Assembly: GCA_050949865.1 (NCBI GenBank)
Contig: JBMNGN010000005.1
Coordinates: 1 to 64,000, forward strand
Length of the DNA: 64,000 bases
Source of the DNA: JBMNGN01 sp050949865
Lineage (GTDB): Bacteria > Bacillota > Syntrophomonadia > Syntrophomonadales > Syntrophomonadaceae
Direction of reading: 5' to 3'
The translations under genes and the position numbers were made by a program. The first letter of the stretch is position 1. Each line of letters starts with the position of its first letter. This document shows, in pieces, positions 25,390-34,312 of the stretch. The notes below the pieces were generated by a model, which ran no database searches, had not been told where the DNA came from, and saw only the letters and a list, made by a program, of their open reading frames with translations.

Positions 25390-26490
25390 TCATATATGAA
25401 TGAACTTGGGCTTCCTTTCCCATTCCCTTAGTTCGGGTGTCCAGTACCTCGACCATTCTTTCATTTCTGCGTATTCAGGATGTTCAGAATTCAGCATGAT
25501 CTCTCTGAAGCTTATAAAACCACCTACACCGCCAACATCTTCCGGCGGTGTTTGTCCATTTGCTTCCAGTAGATACGGCAGTTCACCGTCATATTCTTCA
25601 ATCACTCGAACCAGTTGAATGATATGTTCCCAGTTATCCCCCATGTCATAGGTATAAAACATATGCTTATGCTCTGGAAAAAATTCTGCCAGAGTATGTC
25701 CTTCCATCAATACAGCTCTTTCATCGTACTCCAAGTCTTCTTCAGTCGGAACCATTCTAACTACCACTTTTTTAATCTTTTCATCAATAATAGTAAAATC
25801 ATAAAGATGGTAGTTCTTCCAGCCGAAAACATACTGTAACACCTTGTGAAGTTGAGCAAATTTCATGTCTGCAGGAACGACAATCCTCCGTTCTGCCTTA
25901 TATACTTCCAGATCAAGGCTTACCATCAGTTCAAATGCGCGACATTTGTATGCCTGCATACCCGTTAGTTCTGTCAATGCATCGACCATCGCTTTATATG
26001 GATAGAAACCATCATCTATGTTTCCAGAATAGTTTACGATTCTATAATTTGATGAGGCTCCCAATGTATCACAGTATATTTTCGCAATGCCATTATATTC
26101 TCGTCCAACATGAAAGGCACATTCCAGTCCTGCCTTTGTCACCCAGGCCGCTGTTTGTCTGCTGTTGTTTCGCACAAGCTCCAATTCGCCTGCCAATCGC
26201 ATATATTCATTTACAAGCTCTGGATTCAGGTTCATTGAAAGAAGCGTGTTTACAATAGCAACCGTCATCATTTTCTCAACATTTTTCAGTTCCTTCCGTT
26301 TGACCTGATAAATCGCCACAGTAAAGCGCGTGGCGTTATTTACTAGGACCAGCATATCCTCAGCTCTACGATTGTCCCATACCGTGGTCCAATTTGCTGT
26401 CCATGTAAACAGAGGATTGATGGTTTCGTCGGTAGCTGGAAGCTTTACTCCCATGGCATCAGCTAGTTTTTTAGTCAATGCAATTTGCAA
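25390..26490 (-). CDS. DUF6933-like plus pRiA4b ORF-3-like two-domain protein
   Basis: 366 residues from a TTG start with GGAGG upstream. The first 150 or so residues (QIALTKKLADAMG, NPLFTWTANWTTVWDNRRAEDMLV) look like the DUF6933 type. The remainder (YKCRAFELMVSLD...IWRRIVVP-like, FAQLHKVLQYVFGWKNYHLYDF, FYTYDMGDNWEHII, GQTPPEDVGGVGGF) is the pRiA4b ORF-3 / IS1096 passenger family (PF07929). That family is common on mobile elements and its function is unknown. Encoded between recombinase A and boundary B, it is the sole cargo of the newest module. Confidence 0.75.
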   Translation of the reverse strand: MQIALTKKLADAMGVKLPATDETINPLFTWTANWTTVWDNRRAEDMLVLVNNATRFTVAIYQVKRKELKNVEKMMTVAIVNTLLSMNLNPELVNEYMRLAGELELVRNNSRQTAAWVTKAGLECAFHVGREYNGIAKIYCDTLGASSNYRIVNYSGNIDDGFYPYKAMVDALTELTGMQAYKCRAFELMVSLDLEVYKAERRIVVPADMKFAQLHKVLQYVFGWKNYHLYDFTIIDEKIKKVVVRMVPTEEDLEYDERAVLMEGHTLAEFFPEHKHMFYTYDMGDNWEHIIQLVRVIEEYDGELPYLLEANGQTPPEDVGGVGGFISFREIMLNSEHPEYAEMKEWSRYWTPELREWERKPKFIHI

Positions 26491-26552
26491 TATTCACACC
26501 TCCATCGATAAGAAATCGAGCTTCTCAATTTGCTGCTTAAATAAATAATACG

Positions 26553-27539
26553 CTATTCATGCCTTTCATTCATTAAACGCTTCGTACTGTAATGCGTCCT
26601 CTTCCTTTTGGTCTTTCCGTTAACAATCTCTATGTTGCTTCGTCGTTCCATTTCCTTTCGGACTTGCTCGAATTTATCAAAATCTATGATCGGCTCATGA
26701 GCATCTTTCATTAAAAATTGTTCGTGCTCGCCATCATTCATGAATTGTCTGTTATTTGGGAAGTCCCCTGTGTAGGTTTTTCCCAACAGTACCTGTCCGC
26801 TGTACTTTTCGTTTCCTAGCACTGTCTGGATGGATTTTTTCGACCAAATATCTTTACCTTGCGGAGATTTGATTTCTCTTTTCTCAAGCTCATGAACAAT
26901 GAGGCCTATACTGAGCCCGCTCAAATACAAATCAAAAATAGCGCGAACGACCTCGGCTTGCTTCTCATCTATAATGAGCTCGCCATCTTCATTTTGTTTA
27001 TATCCAAAGCACTTGCGTGAATACAGCTTTGAGTTTCCAGATATAAAACCGCGCTTCAAGCCCCACTTGATCGCTTCGCCTGTTGACTCGCTTTCAGACT
27101 GAGCTATTGCGCCGAGGACAGAGATAAGCATATCGTTATCCGCTTCACTGGTGCGTATATTCTCTTGATGAAAAATGACTTCTATTCCCAATCCTTTGAG
27201 GCGGCTCACCGTTTCAAGCAAGTCTACAGTATTGCGGGCAAAGCGGCTAATTGTTTTTACAAGAACTATATCAATTCTATTTTCATAGCAGTCAAAAATC
27301 AGCTTCTGGAAATCAGGTCGAAAAACATTACCGCCTGAGTCTTTATCACTGTAGACATGGTAAAGCATCCACTTTGGATTATCCGCCACAACCTGCTTTA
27401 ATGTTTTGATTTGGATATCCAAGCTTTCTTCCTGTGCTTCATGCGTCGTGCTGACTCGACAATATATCGCGACCATTTTAAATCCCTGTGATTTGGCCGG
27501 AATCATTGTAACTGTCATTTTCGGTTTTTCATTTTCCAT
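26553..27539 (-). CDS. Short serine recombinase A (adjacent to rumA)
   Basis: 328 residues with the same plan as recombinase B: catalytic Ser in MVAIYCRVSTTHE, then VKTISRFARNTVDLLE, SESESTGEAIKWGLKRG and a recombinase domain (RKCFGYKQNEDGELIIDEKQAE). It ends in a basic tail (KTKRKRTHYSTKR) without zinc ribbon. The two proteins are clearly related but diverged, so they are not a recent duplication. Boundary A lies upstream, between this gene and rumA. Candidate enzyme for the most recent insertion into the rumA 3' end. Confidence 0.9.
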   Translation of the reverse strand: MENEKPKMTVTMIPAKSQGFKMVAIYCRVSTTHEAQEESLDIQIKTLKQVVADNPKWMLYHVYSDKDSGGNVFRPDFQKLIFDCYENRIDIVLVKTISRFARNTVDLLETVSRLKGLGIEVIFHQENIRTSEADNDMLISVLGAIAQSESESTGEAIKWGLKRGFISGNSKLYSRKCFGYKQNEDGELIIDEKQAEVVRAIFDLYLSGLSIGLIVHELEKREIKSPQGKDIWSKKSIQTVLGNEKYSGQVLLGKTYTGDFPNNRQFMNDGEHEQFLMKDAHEPIIDFDKFEQVRKEMERRSNIEIVNGKTKRKRTHYSTKRLMNERHE

Positions 27540-27647
27540 ACCTTCACCTTATTCCGAGGTAATTTATGGCGAATGATAAGTAGACTAAATCAATTTTGAG
27601 ATCATCATATGTAGTCTAAACCTATAAATTTGAGGTCTATTTTCACA

Positions 27648-27934
27648 ACATCCATACTGTTTTCTCAACCCCAACAAGATCTAAAAAACATCTAAATCGA
27701 CCACTCACCAAGCTCAAAAAAACCAAAACATCTATCCTGACCACTCGCTGAGCACCGACATCTAAATCGACCACTCGCAAGGGTTTGAGCCAATTTTGAT
27801 ATGTTCCCTTGGAACGAAAAAATCACATTTTTCACACTCCGATTTCAAAGTCAAAAACACACGAAAGCTTATACACTGGGCCTTACGAACCCCTACTCTT
27901 TTCCCCTTGTTATCAATACCACGCACTCAACATG
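27648..27934 (-). repeat. Cassette boundary A: four iterons, GATATGTTCC and the live rumA 3' end
   Basis: Iterons begin at 27648 (ACATCCATACTG), 27688, 27728 and 27758 (ACATCTAAATCG or ACATCTATCCTG), spaced 40, 40 and 30 bp; three continue GACCACTC. GATATGTTCC is at 27798-27807, 85 bp from the rumA stop (27893). The last codons of rumA (27893-27934, HVECVVLITRGKE-stop) form the junction with the module, so the end of rumA is probably supplied by the inserted DNA. Confidence 0.8.
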
Positions 27935-29152
27935 GCTCGTTCTGGGAAACATGTCCACGGGTTGGGCAAATTGGCTTTGATATCCCAACTGCTGAAATTG
28001 CCGCAAGTCTCGGGCTAGGGTTGATGGATTGCAGGAAACATAAATTATGCGCCGGGCATTAGTTTTGGCCACTGCCTGGATAGTTTCTATGTGGCAACCG
28101 GCTCTGGGGGGATCCAACACCACCAGGTCATACTTCTGGTGCAATTCGGGTAGTAATTTTTCCACGGGCCCACAGTAGAATTGAGCATTAGTAATCCCGT
28201 TTAGATCCGCATTATAACGTGCATCGGCAATTGCTTCCGGCACTAATTCAATCCCGTTAACCTTATAGGCCTTACGTGCCAGGTATAGTGAGATAGTGCC
28301 GATACCGCAGTAGGCATCCAGAACCATATCCGTATTTTTTATCTGGCTGTATTCATCTACTAGCCGGTATAATTTAACGGTCTGGACTGGGTTAATCTGT
28401 AAAAATGCCAGGGGGGATACCCTAAATGCAAATTCCTCTATTTGCTCGGTTAAATACTCATCACCTAACAGGTGCTTAAGCATACCATTCCTAAATAAAA
28501 ACAGAGAAGAAACCTGGGACTCAGCCGCTACTAATTTAGTTAATTTGTGTTGATTGATCTCACCGCTTACCAGCAGCATTAATTTACGGTTTTTAGAACA
28601 ATACCTTATGGTAAACTGGCTATTGGGACCGGCTTCTAACTCGTCCAGCCTTTCAGCCAATAATTTGCTTAATTCATGAATCGGCTCGGGCAGTAATTGG
28701 CAGCAATTGATAGGTATTAAATCATTGCTTTTTTCCCTATAGTAACCCAACCTGAGTTGGCCTCTAAAAGGCTGGCAGTGCCATACTACCTTATTCCGGT
28801 AGCCTGATGCCTGTTCCATTCCTATTACAGGGTATACGGGAATATGCAGCCTGCCGATATGTTGCAAAGCATTTTCTACTACCTGTCGTTTCAGTTCTAA
28901 TTCGCGCTGGTAATTAACATGCTGATAACCACATCCTCCACAATATGTGTAGTGGGGACAAGTCGGCTCAACCCTATCTTTAGAAGGGACCAGCACCTGT
29001 TTGCAGACTGCCCGGGTGTACCGCCGGTATTCCCTATTGATATCTATCTTTACCTCTTCCCCAGGAATAGTATAGGGAACAAAAACCGCCTTGCCATTTA
29101 ACCTGGCTACACCTTCCCCGATATGACTAATTCCCTCTATTATAACCCGCAC
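27893..29152 (-). CDS. rlmD: 23S rRNA (uracil-C5)-methyltransferase RumA/RlmD-type
   Basis: Transfers a methyl group from SAM to C5 of a uridine in 23S rRNA. 419 residues, GTG start with GGGGG upstream. An N-terminal TRAM domain (about 1-55) is followed by the Fe-S cysteine cluster CPHYTYCGGCGYQHV, the SAM site VLDAYCGIGTISLYLA, VVLDPPRAGC and the catalytic Cys motif SCNPSTLARDL. The C-terminus DMFPRTSHVECVVL is the family norm. The conserved HVE codons are the target of serial insertions. Which uridine is modified (U747, U1939 or equivalent) cannot be told from sequence. Confidence 0.9.
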   Translation of the reverse strand: MRVIIEGISHIGEGVARLNGKAVFVPYTIPGEEVKIDINREYRRYTRAVCKQVLVPSKDRVEPTCPHYTYCGGCGYQHVNYQRELELKRQVVENALQHIGRLHIPVYPVIGMEQASGYRNKVVWHCQPFRGQLRLGYYREKSNDLIPINCCQLLPEPIHELSKLLAERLDELEAGPNSQFTIRYCSKNRKLMLLVSGEINQHKLTKLVAAESQVSSLFLFRNGMLKHLLGDEYLTEQIEEFAFRVSPLAFLQINPVQTVKLYRLVDEYSQIKNTDMVLDAYCGIGTISLYLARKAYKVNGIELVPEAIADARYNADLNGITNAQFYCGPVEKLLPELHQKYDLVVLDPPRAGCHIETIQAVAKTNARRIIYVSCNPSTLARDLRQFQQLGYQSQFAQPVDMFPRTSHVECVVLITRGKE

Positions 29153-29457
29153 GGCAATACCCCCGTAACCTAAATTATATCAATGACGGCCCTCAACTGC
29201 CCTCATATAAATAATGTTACCCTTTATAAGGGTTATAACCAGAATGGGGTATGCAGAAATCCACTTAAACCGGATAGGAAGCAAGAAATAACTATTCCCG
29301 ACCGATGACACAGGCCGGGAATTTCACCTAGTTTTTTATTACCGTATGACAAGGGTATGGGGTTGATGTCACACTATGATCTTTGTGAATAATCCCTTTA
29401 CAGAATCCCAATTATATGTCGCCAACCCCATCCCCTTTTAACGTCCCTTGTCAACCC
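29153..29457. repeat. Intergenic region with a possible miniature inverted-repeat element
   Basis: Paired blocks GACAAGGG (29348-29355) and CCCTTGTC (29445-29452) enclose ATGGGGTTG (29357-29365) and CAACCCCAT (29423-29431), giving a stem across about 105 bp. A second hairpin (ATTCCCG.CC with GG.CGGGAAT) lies at about 29298-29325. GTTGACAAGGGAC-like blocks are frequent around REP/IS200-type sequences in clostridia. No gene is present. Confidence 0.5.
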
Positions 29458-31095
29458 CTAATTAACGCTTGTTTGAGCGGCCACTAAACGAGTGGCTCCA
29501 TATTTCTCCCTCAAACGCGGTTTTTCTATCTTGCCGGTTGGGTTTCTAGGAATGTTATCAAAAATGATAGCCCGCGGACGTTTATAACGCGGGAGCGAAG
29601 CGCAGAAGGCTTTAATATCATTTTCCGAACACTGGCAACCGGGTTTTAATTCTATTATAGCAGCCGCAATTTCCCCCAAACGTTTATCAGGCATTCCAAT
29701 AACCGCTACATCTTTAATTGCCTCATGGGCCCGCAGGAAATCTTCTATCTGTACCGGATATATATTCTCTCCCCCACTGATAATTACATCCTTTTTCCGG
29801 TCCACCAGATAAATAAAGCCATCTTCATCCATCTGGGCCATATCACCGGTGAACAACCAGCCATCTTTAAGAACTGCCGCAGTTGCCTCCGGGTCCTTGT
29901 AATAGCATTTCATAATCCCGGGCCCCTTAACCACCAATTCTCCAACCTGTCCTGGACCAACAGGAATACCATTCTCATCCGTAATTTTCACTTCCCAGTT
30001 ATGGCCTGGTATCCCGATAGCCCCTACTTTATGAATGTTTTCCATACCTAAATGGACGCACCCGGGGCCGATGGCTTCGCTCAGGCCATAGTTGGTGTCA
30101 TAAAGATGTTCGGGGAAATACTTTTTCCAACGCTTAATTAAGCTGGGCGGCACCGGTTGAGCACCGATATGCATCAAACGCCACTGGGATAGATTATAGT
30201 CTTCTAGCTTGACATCTCCTCTTTCAATGGCATCAAGGATGTCCTGAGCCCAGGGGACCAGCAGCCAAACTATGGTAATCTTCTCCTCAGAAACCGTTTT
30301 CAGAATCCATTCCGGCTTAACCCCGCGCAGCAATACAGCTTTGCTCCCTGATATCAGGCTGCCAAACCAATGCATCTTGGCCCCGGTATGATAAAGGGGA
30401 GGAATGCATAAAAAATTATCTTCACGGGTTTGCCGGTGGTGATTAACTTCCGTATAGACAGCAGACATTAAGCTGCGGTGGGTATGCAGAATTGCTTTTG
30501 GAAACCCGGTAGTACCTGAGGAAAAATAGATAACCGCATCATCATCTTCAGAAATTTCAATCCCCGGAGCTTCAGATGAACAGTTGGCGGTCAGGCGGTC
30601 ATAGCTTTCCGCGTATAGAGGACGGTTTTCCCCTGCATAGAATAGTATTTTTACTTTAGGTATCTGATCTCTGATGGCTTCTATCCGGTCGCAAAACTCA
30701 GGCCCGAAGACCAAGGCCACGGTATCAGATAAATCCAGGCAATACCTGATCTCTTCCGCCGTGTAACGGAAGTTTAATGGTACAGCAACGGCGCCGGTTT
30801 TTAGTATTCCAAAATAGATCGGCAGCCATTCCAGGCAATTCATTAACAAAATAGCTACTTTATCGCCTTTTTTAATTCCCCTTTTGATAAGGAGATTAGC
30901 CAGCCGATTAGCTTTCTCATTGAAAACGCGCCAGGTCATATCCCGGCGGTACTCCCCGGCCGGATTGTTTTCGATGAGTTCATACTCCAGCCAGGTTACA
31001 TTGTCCCTCTCCTGAAGGTCCATATTGATTTCCGTAAGGCATAATTCCTGTCCGTACATTTCAGCATTACGCGATAATAAATCAGTGATAATCAT
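29458..31095 (-). CDS. AMP-forming acyl-CoA synthetase
   Basis: Activates a carboxylic acid to its CoA thioester with ATP. The start at 31095 (MIITDLLSRNAEMYG) has AGGAGG 7 bases upstream; the longer frame from 31125 is not favoured. About 545 residues. The AMP-binding motif is visible (VIYFSSGTTGFPKAILHTH), as are YGLSEA, GELVVKGPGIM, WLFTGDMAQMDEDGFIYLVDRKKDVIISGGENIYP and the C-terminal catalytic Lys in NPTGKIEK. Long- or medium-chain fatty acid and aryl acid substrates are all possible. Lying after iorBA on the same strand, it could activate the aryl or branched acid, but the 180-bp gap weakens an operon call. Confidence 0.88.
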   Translation of the reverse strand: MIITDLLSRNAEMYGQELCLTEINMDLQERDNVTWLEYELIENNPAGEYRRDMTWRVFNEKANRLANLLIKRGIKKGDKVAILLMNCLEWLPIYFGILKTGAVAVPLNFRYTAEEIRYCLDLSDTVALVFGPEFCDRIEAIRDQIPKVKILFYAGENRPLYAESYDRLTANCSSEAPGIEISEDDDAVIYFSSGTTGFPKAILHTHRSLMSAVYTEVNHHRQTREDNFLCIPPLYHTGAKMHWFGSLISGSKAVLLRGVKPEWILKTVSEEKITIVWLLVPWAQDILDAIERGDVKLEDYNLSQWRLMHIGAQPVPPSLIKRWKKYFPEHLYDTNYGLSEAIGPGCVHLGMENIHKVGAIGIPGHNWEVKITDENGIPVGPGQVGELVVKGPGIMKCYYKDPEATAAVLKDGWLFTGDMAQMDEDGFIYLVDRKKDVIISGGENIYPVQIEDFLRAHEAIKDVAVIGMPDKRLGEIAAAIIELKPGCQCSENDIKAFCASLPRYKRPRAIIFDNIPRNPTGKIEKPRLREKYGATRLVAAQTSVN

Positions 31096-31276
31096 GGTTT
31101 TTCCTCCTGTCCTACCATACTGCATTTAATATGGCTGTAAATATTACTGCCTCTTTTATGGTAGAAATTATTCCCCTAAGATTATAGGGCTCTACGGCGC
31201 CAAAATTTAATTATCTGCCTCAGCTTCAGCTTCAAAGAGTGAAGAAAGCGGGCCTTTCCAAGTCCTTTTCCAAGTA

Positions 31277-31873
31277 CTACTTGGCCAACTGGGAAAATAA
31301 CCGCCGCCCTTCTTTATAGGCAGCCAGGTTGATATCCAAAGCCTTGGGGGGAACAATTTCACGGATCGCCTTCTCCACCTCATTATCGGGCAGGTTGCTG
31401 GCTCCGCTTAAAAGACCTACCAAAACTACATTGGCTGCCTTAATACTGCCGCAGCGGGCAGCAATTTCCGAGGCATCAACAATAAAGGTTTTCTTTATCT
31501 TTTCCGCAATCTTTTCATGGATATTGTCAGGGTACTTGGCCTTGCCGATCATTACCGGCAGGGGATTAACCCGTTGGTTATTAATAATAACCATTCCATC
31601 TTTCTTAAGGTAGTCGAGCCAGCGAGCAGTTTCAATTTTTTCAAACCCCAGGATTACATCGGCATCTCCCTTTTTTATAATCGGGGCATTGACCTTAACC
31701 CCATACCGGACCTGGGAAACCACGCTGCCACCGCGCTGGGCCATGCCATGCACCTCAGATACCTTTACATCATAACCCATTTGGACTGCTACCTGGGCAA
31801 TTATACGGCTGGTAAGCAAGGTTCCCTGACCGCCAACGCCAACAATTAATACATTAGTAGTCCTGTTGCTCAT
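31277..31873 (-). CDS. iorB: Indolepyruvate:ferredoxin oxidoreductase, beta subunit
   Basis: Beta (gamma-type) subunit of the TPP-dependent enzyme that oxidises aryl 2-oxoacids to acyl-CoA with ferredoxin. 198 residues starting NVLIVGVGGQGTLLTSRIIAQVA, then VSEVHGMAQRGGSVVSQVRYG and PVMIGKAKYP. It starts 3 bp after the iorA stop, which fixes the operon order iorA-iorB. Confidence 0.93.
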   Translation of the reverse strand: MSNRTTNVLIVGVGGQGTLLTSRIIAQVAVQMGYDVKVSEVHGMAQRGGSVVSQVRYGVKVNAPIIKKGDADVILGFEKIETARWLDYLKKDGMVIINNQRVNPLPVMIGKAKYPDNIHEKIAEKIKKTFIVDASEIAARCGSIKAANVVLVGLLSGASNLPDNEVEKAIREIVPPKALDINLAAYKEGRRLFSQLAK

Positions 31874-31876
31874 ACG

Positions 31877-33616
31877 CTAACCCTCCATTGCCTTAATGGC
31901 ATCGAATTTACAAACCTGTTCACAAATCCCACAGGCAACACAATTGCTGTTTAATGATGCTTTCTTGGTGGCTTCATCAAAAAATATTCCCGTACAGGCT
32001 ACCCTAATGCAGGCTTTGCAGCCCGTACACAAAGCTTCATCAACTCGCAGCTGGCGGGTTACCGCAGTATTTCCCAGCAATACACAGGGACGTTTGGCGA
32101 TAATAACCGACGGCTCCCTACGGGCCAATTCATCTTGAAGAACCTGTTTTAATTGCTCAAGTTGGAGTGGATCAACCACTCTTACGTTTTTAATTCCAAT
32201 TGCCCTAACTAAAGCTTCCAAATCCAGCTTGCCCGTAACCTCCCGGCGAATAGTAAAGCCTGTGGCAGGATGATCCTGATGCCCGGTCATAGCGGTAGTA
32301 TCGTTATCAAGTATGATTACGGTAGAGGTGCCGCGATTGTATACCATATCTATTAAAGAGGTAATACCTGAATGGACGAAAGTTGAATCACCAATTACCG
32401 CTACCGTTTTTTGGGCGAATTCTTCCCCGCGGGCTTTTTCCATGCCCAGCGAGGTTCCAATACTGGCGCCCATACATATACAGGCATCCATGCTTTCCAG
32501 CGGAGGCAAGGCACCCAGGGTATAGCATCCTATGTCTCCCATTACCGTCAATCTCATCTGGCGCAAGGTGTGAAACACTCCCCGGTGAGGACATCCCGGA
32601 CACAGCAAGGGTGGGCGGCCGGGGATTTCTTTTTCCAGACCATAACCTTGGAATACAGGCTTATCCGCCAGCCTTTCTTCCAGCATCTCTGTACTGTATT
32701 CACCCAAAGAGGTAAAGAGTTGCTTCCCTTCTACAGGAATACCAGCTGCCTTGACCTGTTCTTCGATTACCGGTTCCAGCTCTTCGACAATTACTAACCT
32801 GTCCACCTGGGCCGCAAAAGTACGGATAAGTTCTATAGGCAGTGGGTTTACCATACCCAGTTTTAAAACTGAAGCTAAAGGTAAGGCTTCTTTAACATAT
32901 TGGTAAGGTACCCCGCTGGTTACAATACCCAGGCTTTTATCAGCCCATTCTATTCTATTAATTTCGGTGTTTTCAGCATATTCCTTCAGGGCAATCATGC
33001 GCTTTTCCACTTCTGCATGCCGGGCTTTGGCATACCCGGGCAACATAACAAACTTGGCCGGGTTCTTTTTATACTCCTTAAGGGGTATATCCAATTTTTC
33101 CCCGATTTCTACCATAGTCTGGGAATGAGCTAAGCGGGTGGTTATTCTCAGCATAACGGGAGTATCAAAGTCCTCACTTAATGTAAAGGCCAGTTTGGTA
33201 AAATCCAAAGCTTCCTGGCTATCCGATGGTTCCAAAACCGGTATTTTGGCAAAACGGGCATAACCGCGGTTATCCTGTTCGTTTTGAGATGAATGCATAC
33301 CAGGATCATCGGCAGATACCAGTACCAAACCGCCGTTTACTCCAGTATAAGCAAAGGTGTATAAGGGATCGGCAGCCACATTTACCCCTACGTGTTTCAT
33401 AGCCACCAGGGTTCTGGCTCCTCCAATCGACGCTCCTATCCCAACCTCCAGGGCCACTTTTTCATTGGGGGCCCACTCAGCGTATACACCGTCAAAGTTG
33501 GCAAAACTACTGAGTATCTCTGTGCTGGGTGTACCGGGATAAGCAGCAGCTACTTTAACTCCAGCTTCATAGGCTCCCCGGGCAATAGCTTCATTGCCTA
33601 GCATCAGCTTTTTCAT
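31877..33616 (-). CDS. iorA: Indolepyruvate:ferredoxin oxidoreductase, alpha subunit
   Basis: 579 residues, GGAGG before the ATG. The pyrimidine-domain start GNEAIARGAYEAGVKVAAAYPGTPSTEIL, the TPP-binding region (GDIGCYTLGALPPLESMDACICMGASIG, with VAVIGDSTFVHSGITSLIDMVYN) and the C-terminal ferredoxin domain (LCTGCKACIRVAC... and CVACGICEQVC) are all present. With IorB it oxidises indolepyruvate, phenylpyruvate or related oxoacids made by transamination. The nearby aminotransferases and acyl-CoA synthetase fit an amino-acid fermentation or its reverse. Confidence 0.95.
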   Translation of the reverse strand: MKKLMLGNEAIARGAYEAGVKVAAAYPGTPSTEILSSFANFDGVYAEWAPNEKVALEVGIGASIGGARTLVAMKHVGVNVAADPLYTFAYTGVNGGLVLVSADDPGMHSSQNEQDNRGYARFAKIPVLEPSDSQEALDFTKLAFTLSEDFDTPVMLRITTRLAHSQTMVEIGEKLDIPLKEYKKNPAKFVMLPGYAKARHAEVEKRMIALKEYAENTEINRIEWADKSLGIVTSGVPYQYVKEALPLASVLKLGMVNPLPIELIRTFAAQVDRLVIVEELEPVIEEQVKAAGIPVEGKQLFTSLGEYSTEMLEERLADKPVFQGYGLEKEIPGRPPLLCPGCPHRGVFHTLRQMRLTVMGDIGCYTLGALPPLESMDACICMGASIGTSLGMEKARGEEFAQKTVAVIGDSTFVHSGITSLIDMVYNRGTSTVIILDNDTTAMTGHQDHPATGFTIRREVTGKLDLEALVRAIGIKNVRVVDPLQLEQLKQVLQDELARREPSVIIAKRPCVLLGNTAVTRQLRVDEALCTGCKACIRVACTGIFFDEATKKASLNSNCVACGICEQVCKFDAIKAMEG

Positions 33617-33774
33617 GATATTCCCTCCACCTGAATATAGATAAGGCCTTCCACCCTACCAGGGATGCAAGGCTCATTAATCCTGCGGGTTTTGAATCAA
33701 TTCGATAAACCATATTCCCAAAACTGATATTATCACTTAACCAGTCAATTGTAAATGCTGCTGCTTCTGCTGGT

Positions 33775-34302
33775 TCAGGCCCTATTATACCACTGGCTGA
33801 TGCTGTCGCTAATTACAGCTGCCATATGATATACATGGTTTAGACTGCCATGAAATATTTGATTACTCCTTCTGGAGAATTTCGGGCCAACTATTCCGGT
33901 TATGGCAATATCCCCTACCGGGGGTAGTGACTTCGCCAGGGCTCTTCCTGGTATAATCGCTCCTTTTTGGACAGTAATAGTCCCCAGAGCAACTTCATTT
34001 CCAACCGATGCATCGATGGCAATGTGAATACGCCCAGGATAGGTGCTCTTGACATTTATAATAGCCTGACCGATATTTTTGGCATGAACCGGGTTATCCA
34101 GAGTCCCAAATACAATGGCTTGGGGCTCCTTTTCTTTAATCATAGAACCGGTTAGAGGCCCCAGGCAATCAAGTATATGGCGATCCGAGCCGATACAGAT
34201 GAAAACCGGCTTTTGATTGCAGCCTGCCATTAAACTATTTAAGATCTCAACCAATACCCTTTTAGTATCGGATTCCTGATAATGCTTCCTGATTAAAACC
34301 AT
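33775..34302 (-). CDS. yyaC: YyaC/DUF1256-family spore protein
   Basis: 175 residues. The FICIGSDRHILDCLGPLTGSMI opening, VFGTLDNPVHAKNI, IAIDASVGNE and GDIAITGIVG blocks define the YyaC family, related in fold to the germination protease GPR. Members are made in sporulation; the exact role is not settled. It follows hisC by 10 bp on the same strand. It supports a spore-forming ancestry despite the broken sigK. Confidence 0.85.
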   Translation of the reverse strand: MVLIRKHYQESDTKRVLVEILNSLMAGCNQKPVFICIGSDRHILDCLGPLTGSMIKEKEPQAIVFGTLDNPVHAKNIGQAIINVKSTYPGRIHIAIDASVGNEVALGTITVQKGAIIPGRALAKSLPPVGDIAITGIVGPKFSRRSNQIFHGSLNHVYHMAAVISDSISQWYNRA

Positions 34303-34312
34303 AAATTACTTC

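Noticed and set aside
24952..27780. Iterons as a CRISPR array
   Set aside because: Units are degenerate, there are only 2-4 per site, spacers are not unique 30-mers between identical repeats, and there are no cas genes.
27540..27892. Missing C-terminal half of sigK near the right end of the mobile region
   Set aside because: Looked for LMHLR..., region 3/4 sigma motifs and a plus-strand open frame; none is present here or in other gaps of the window.
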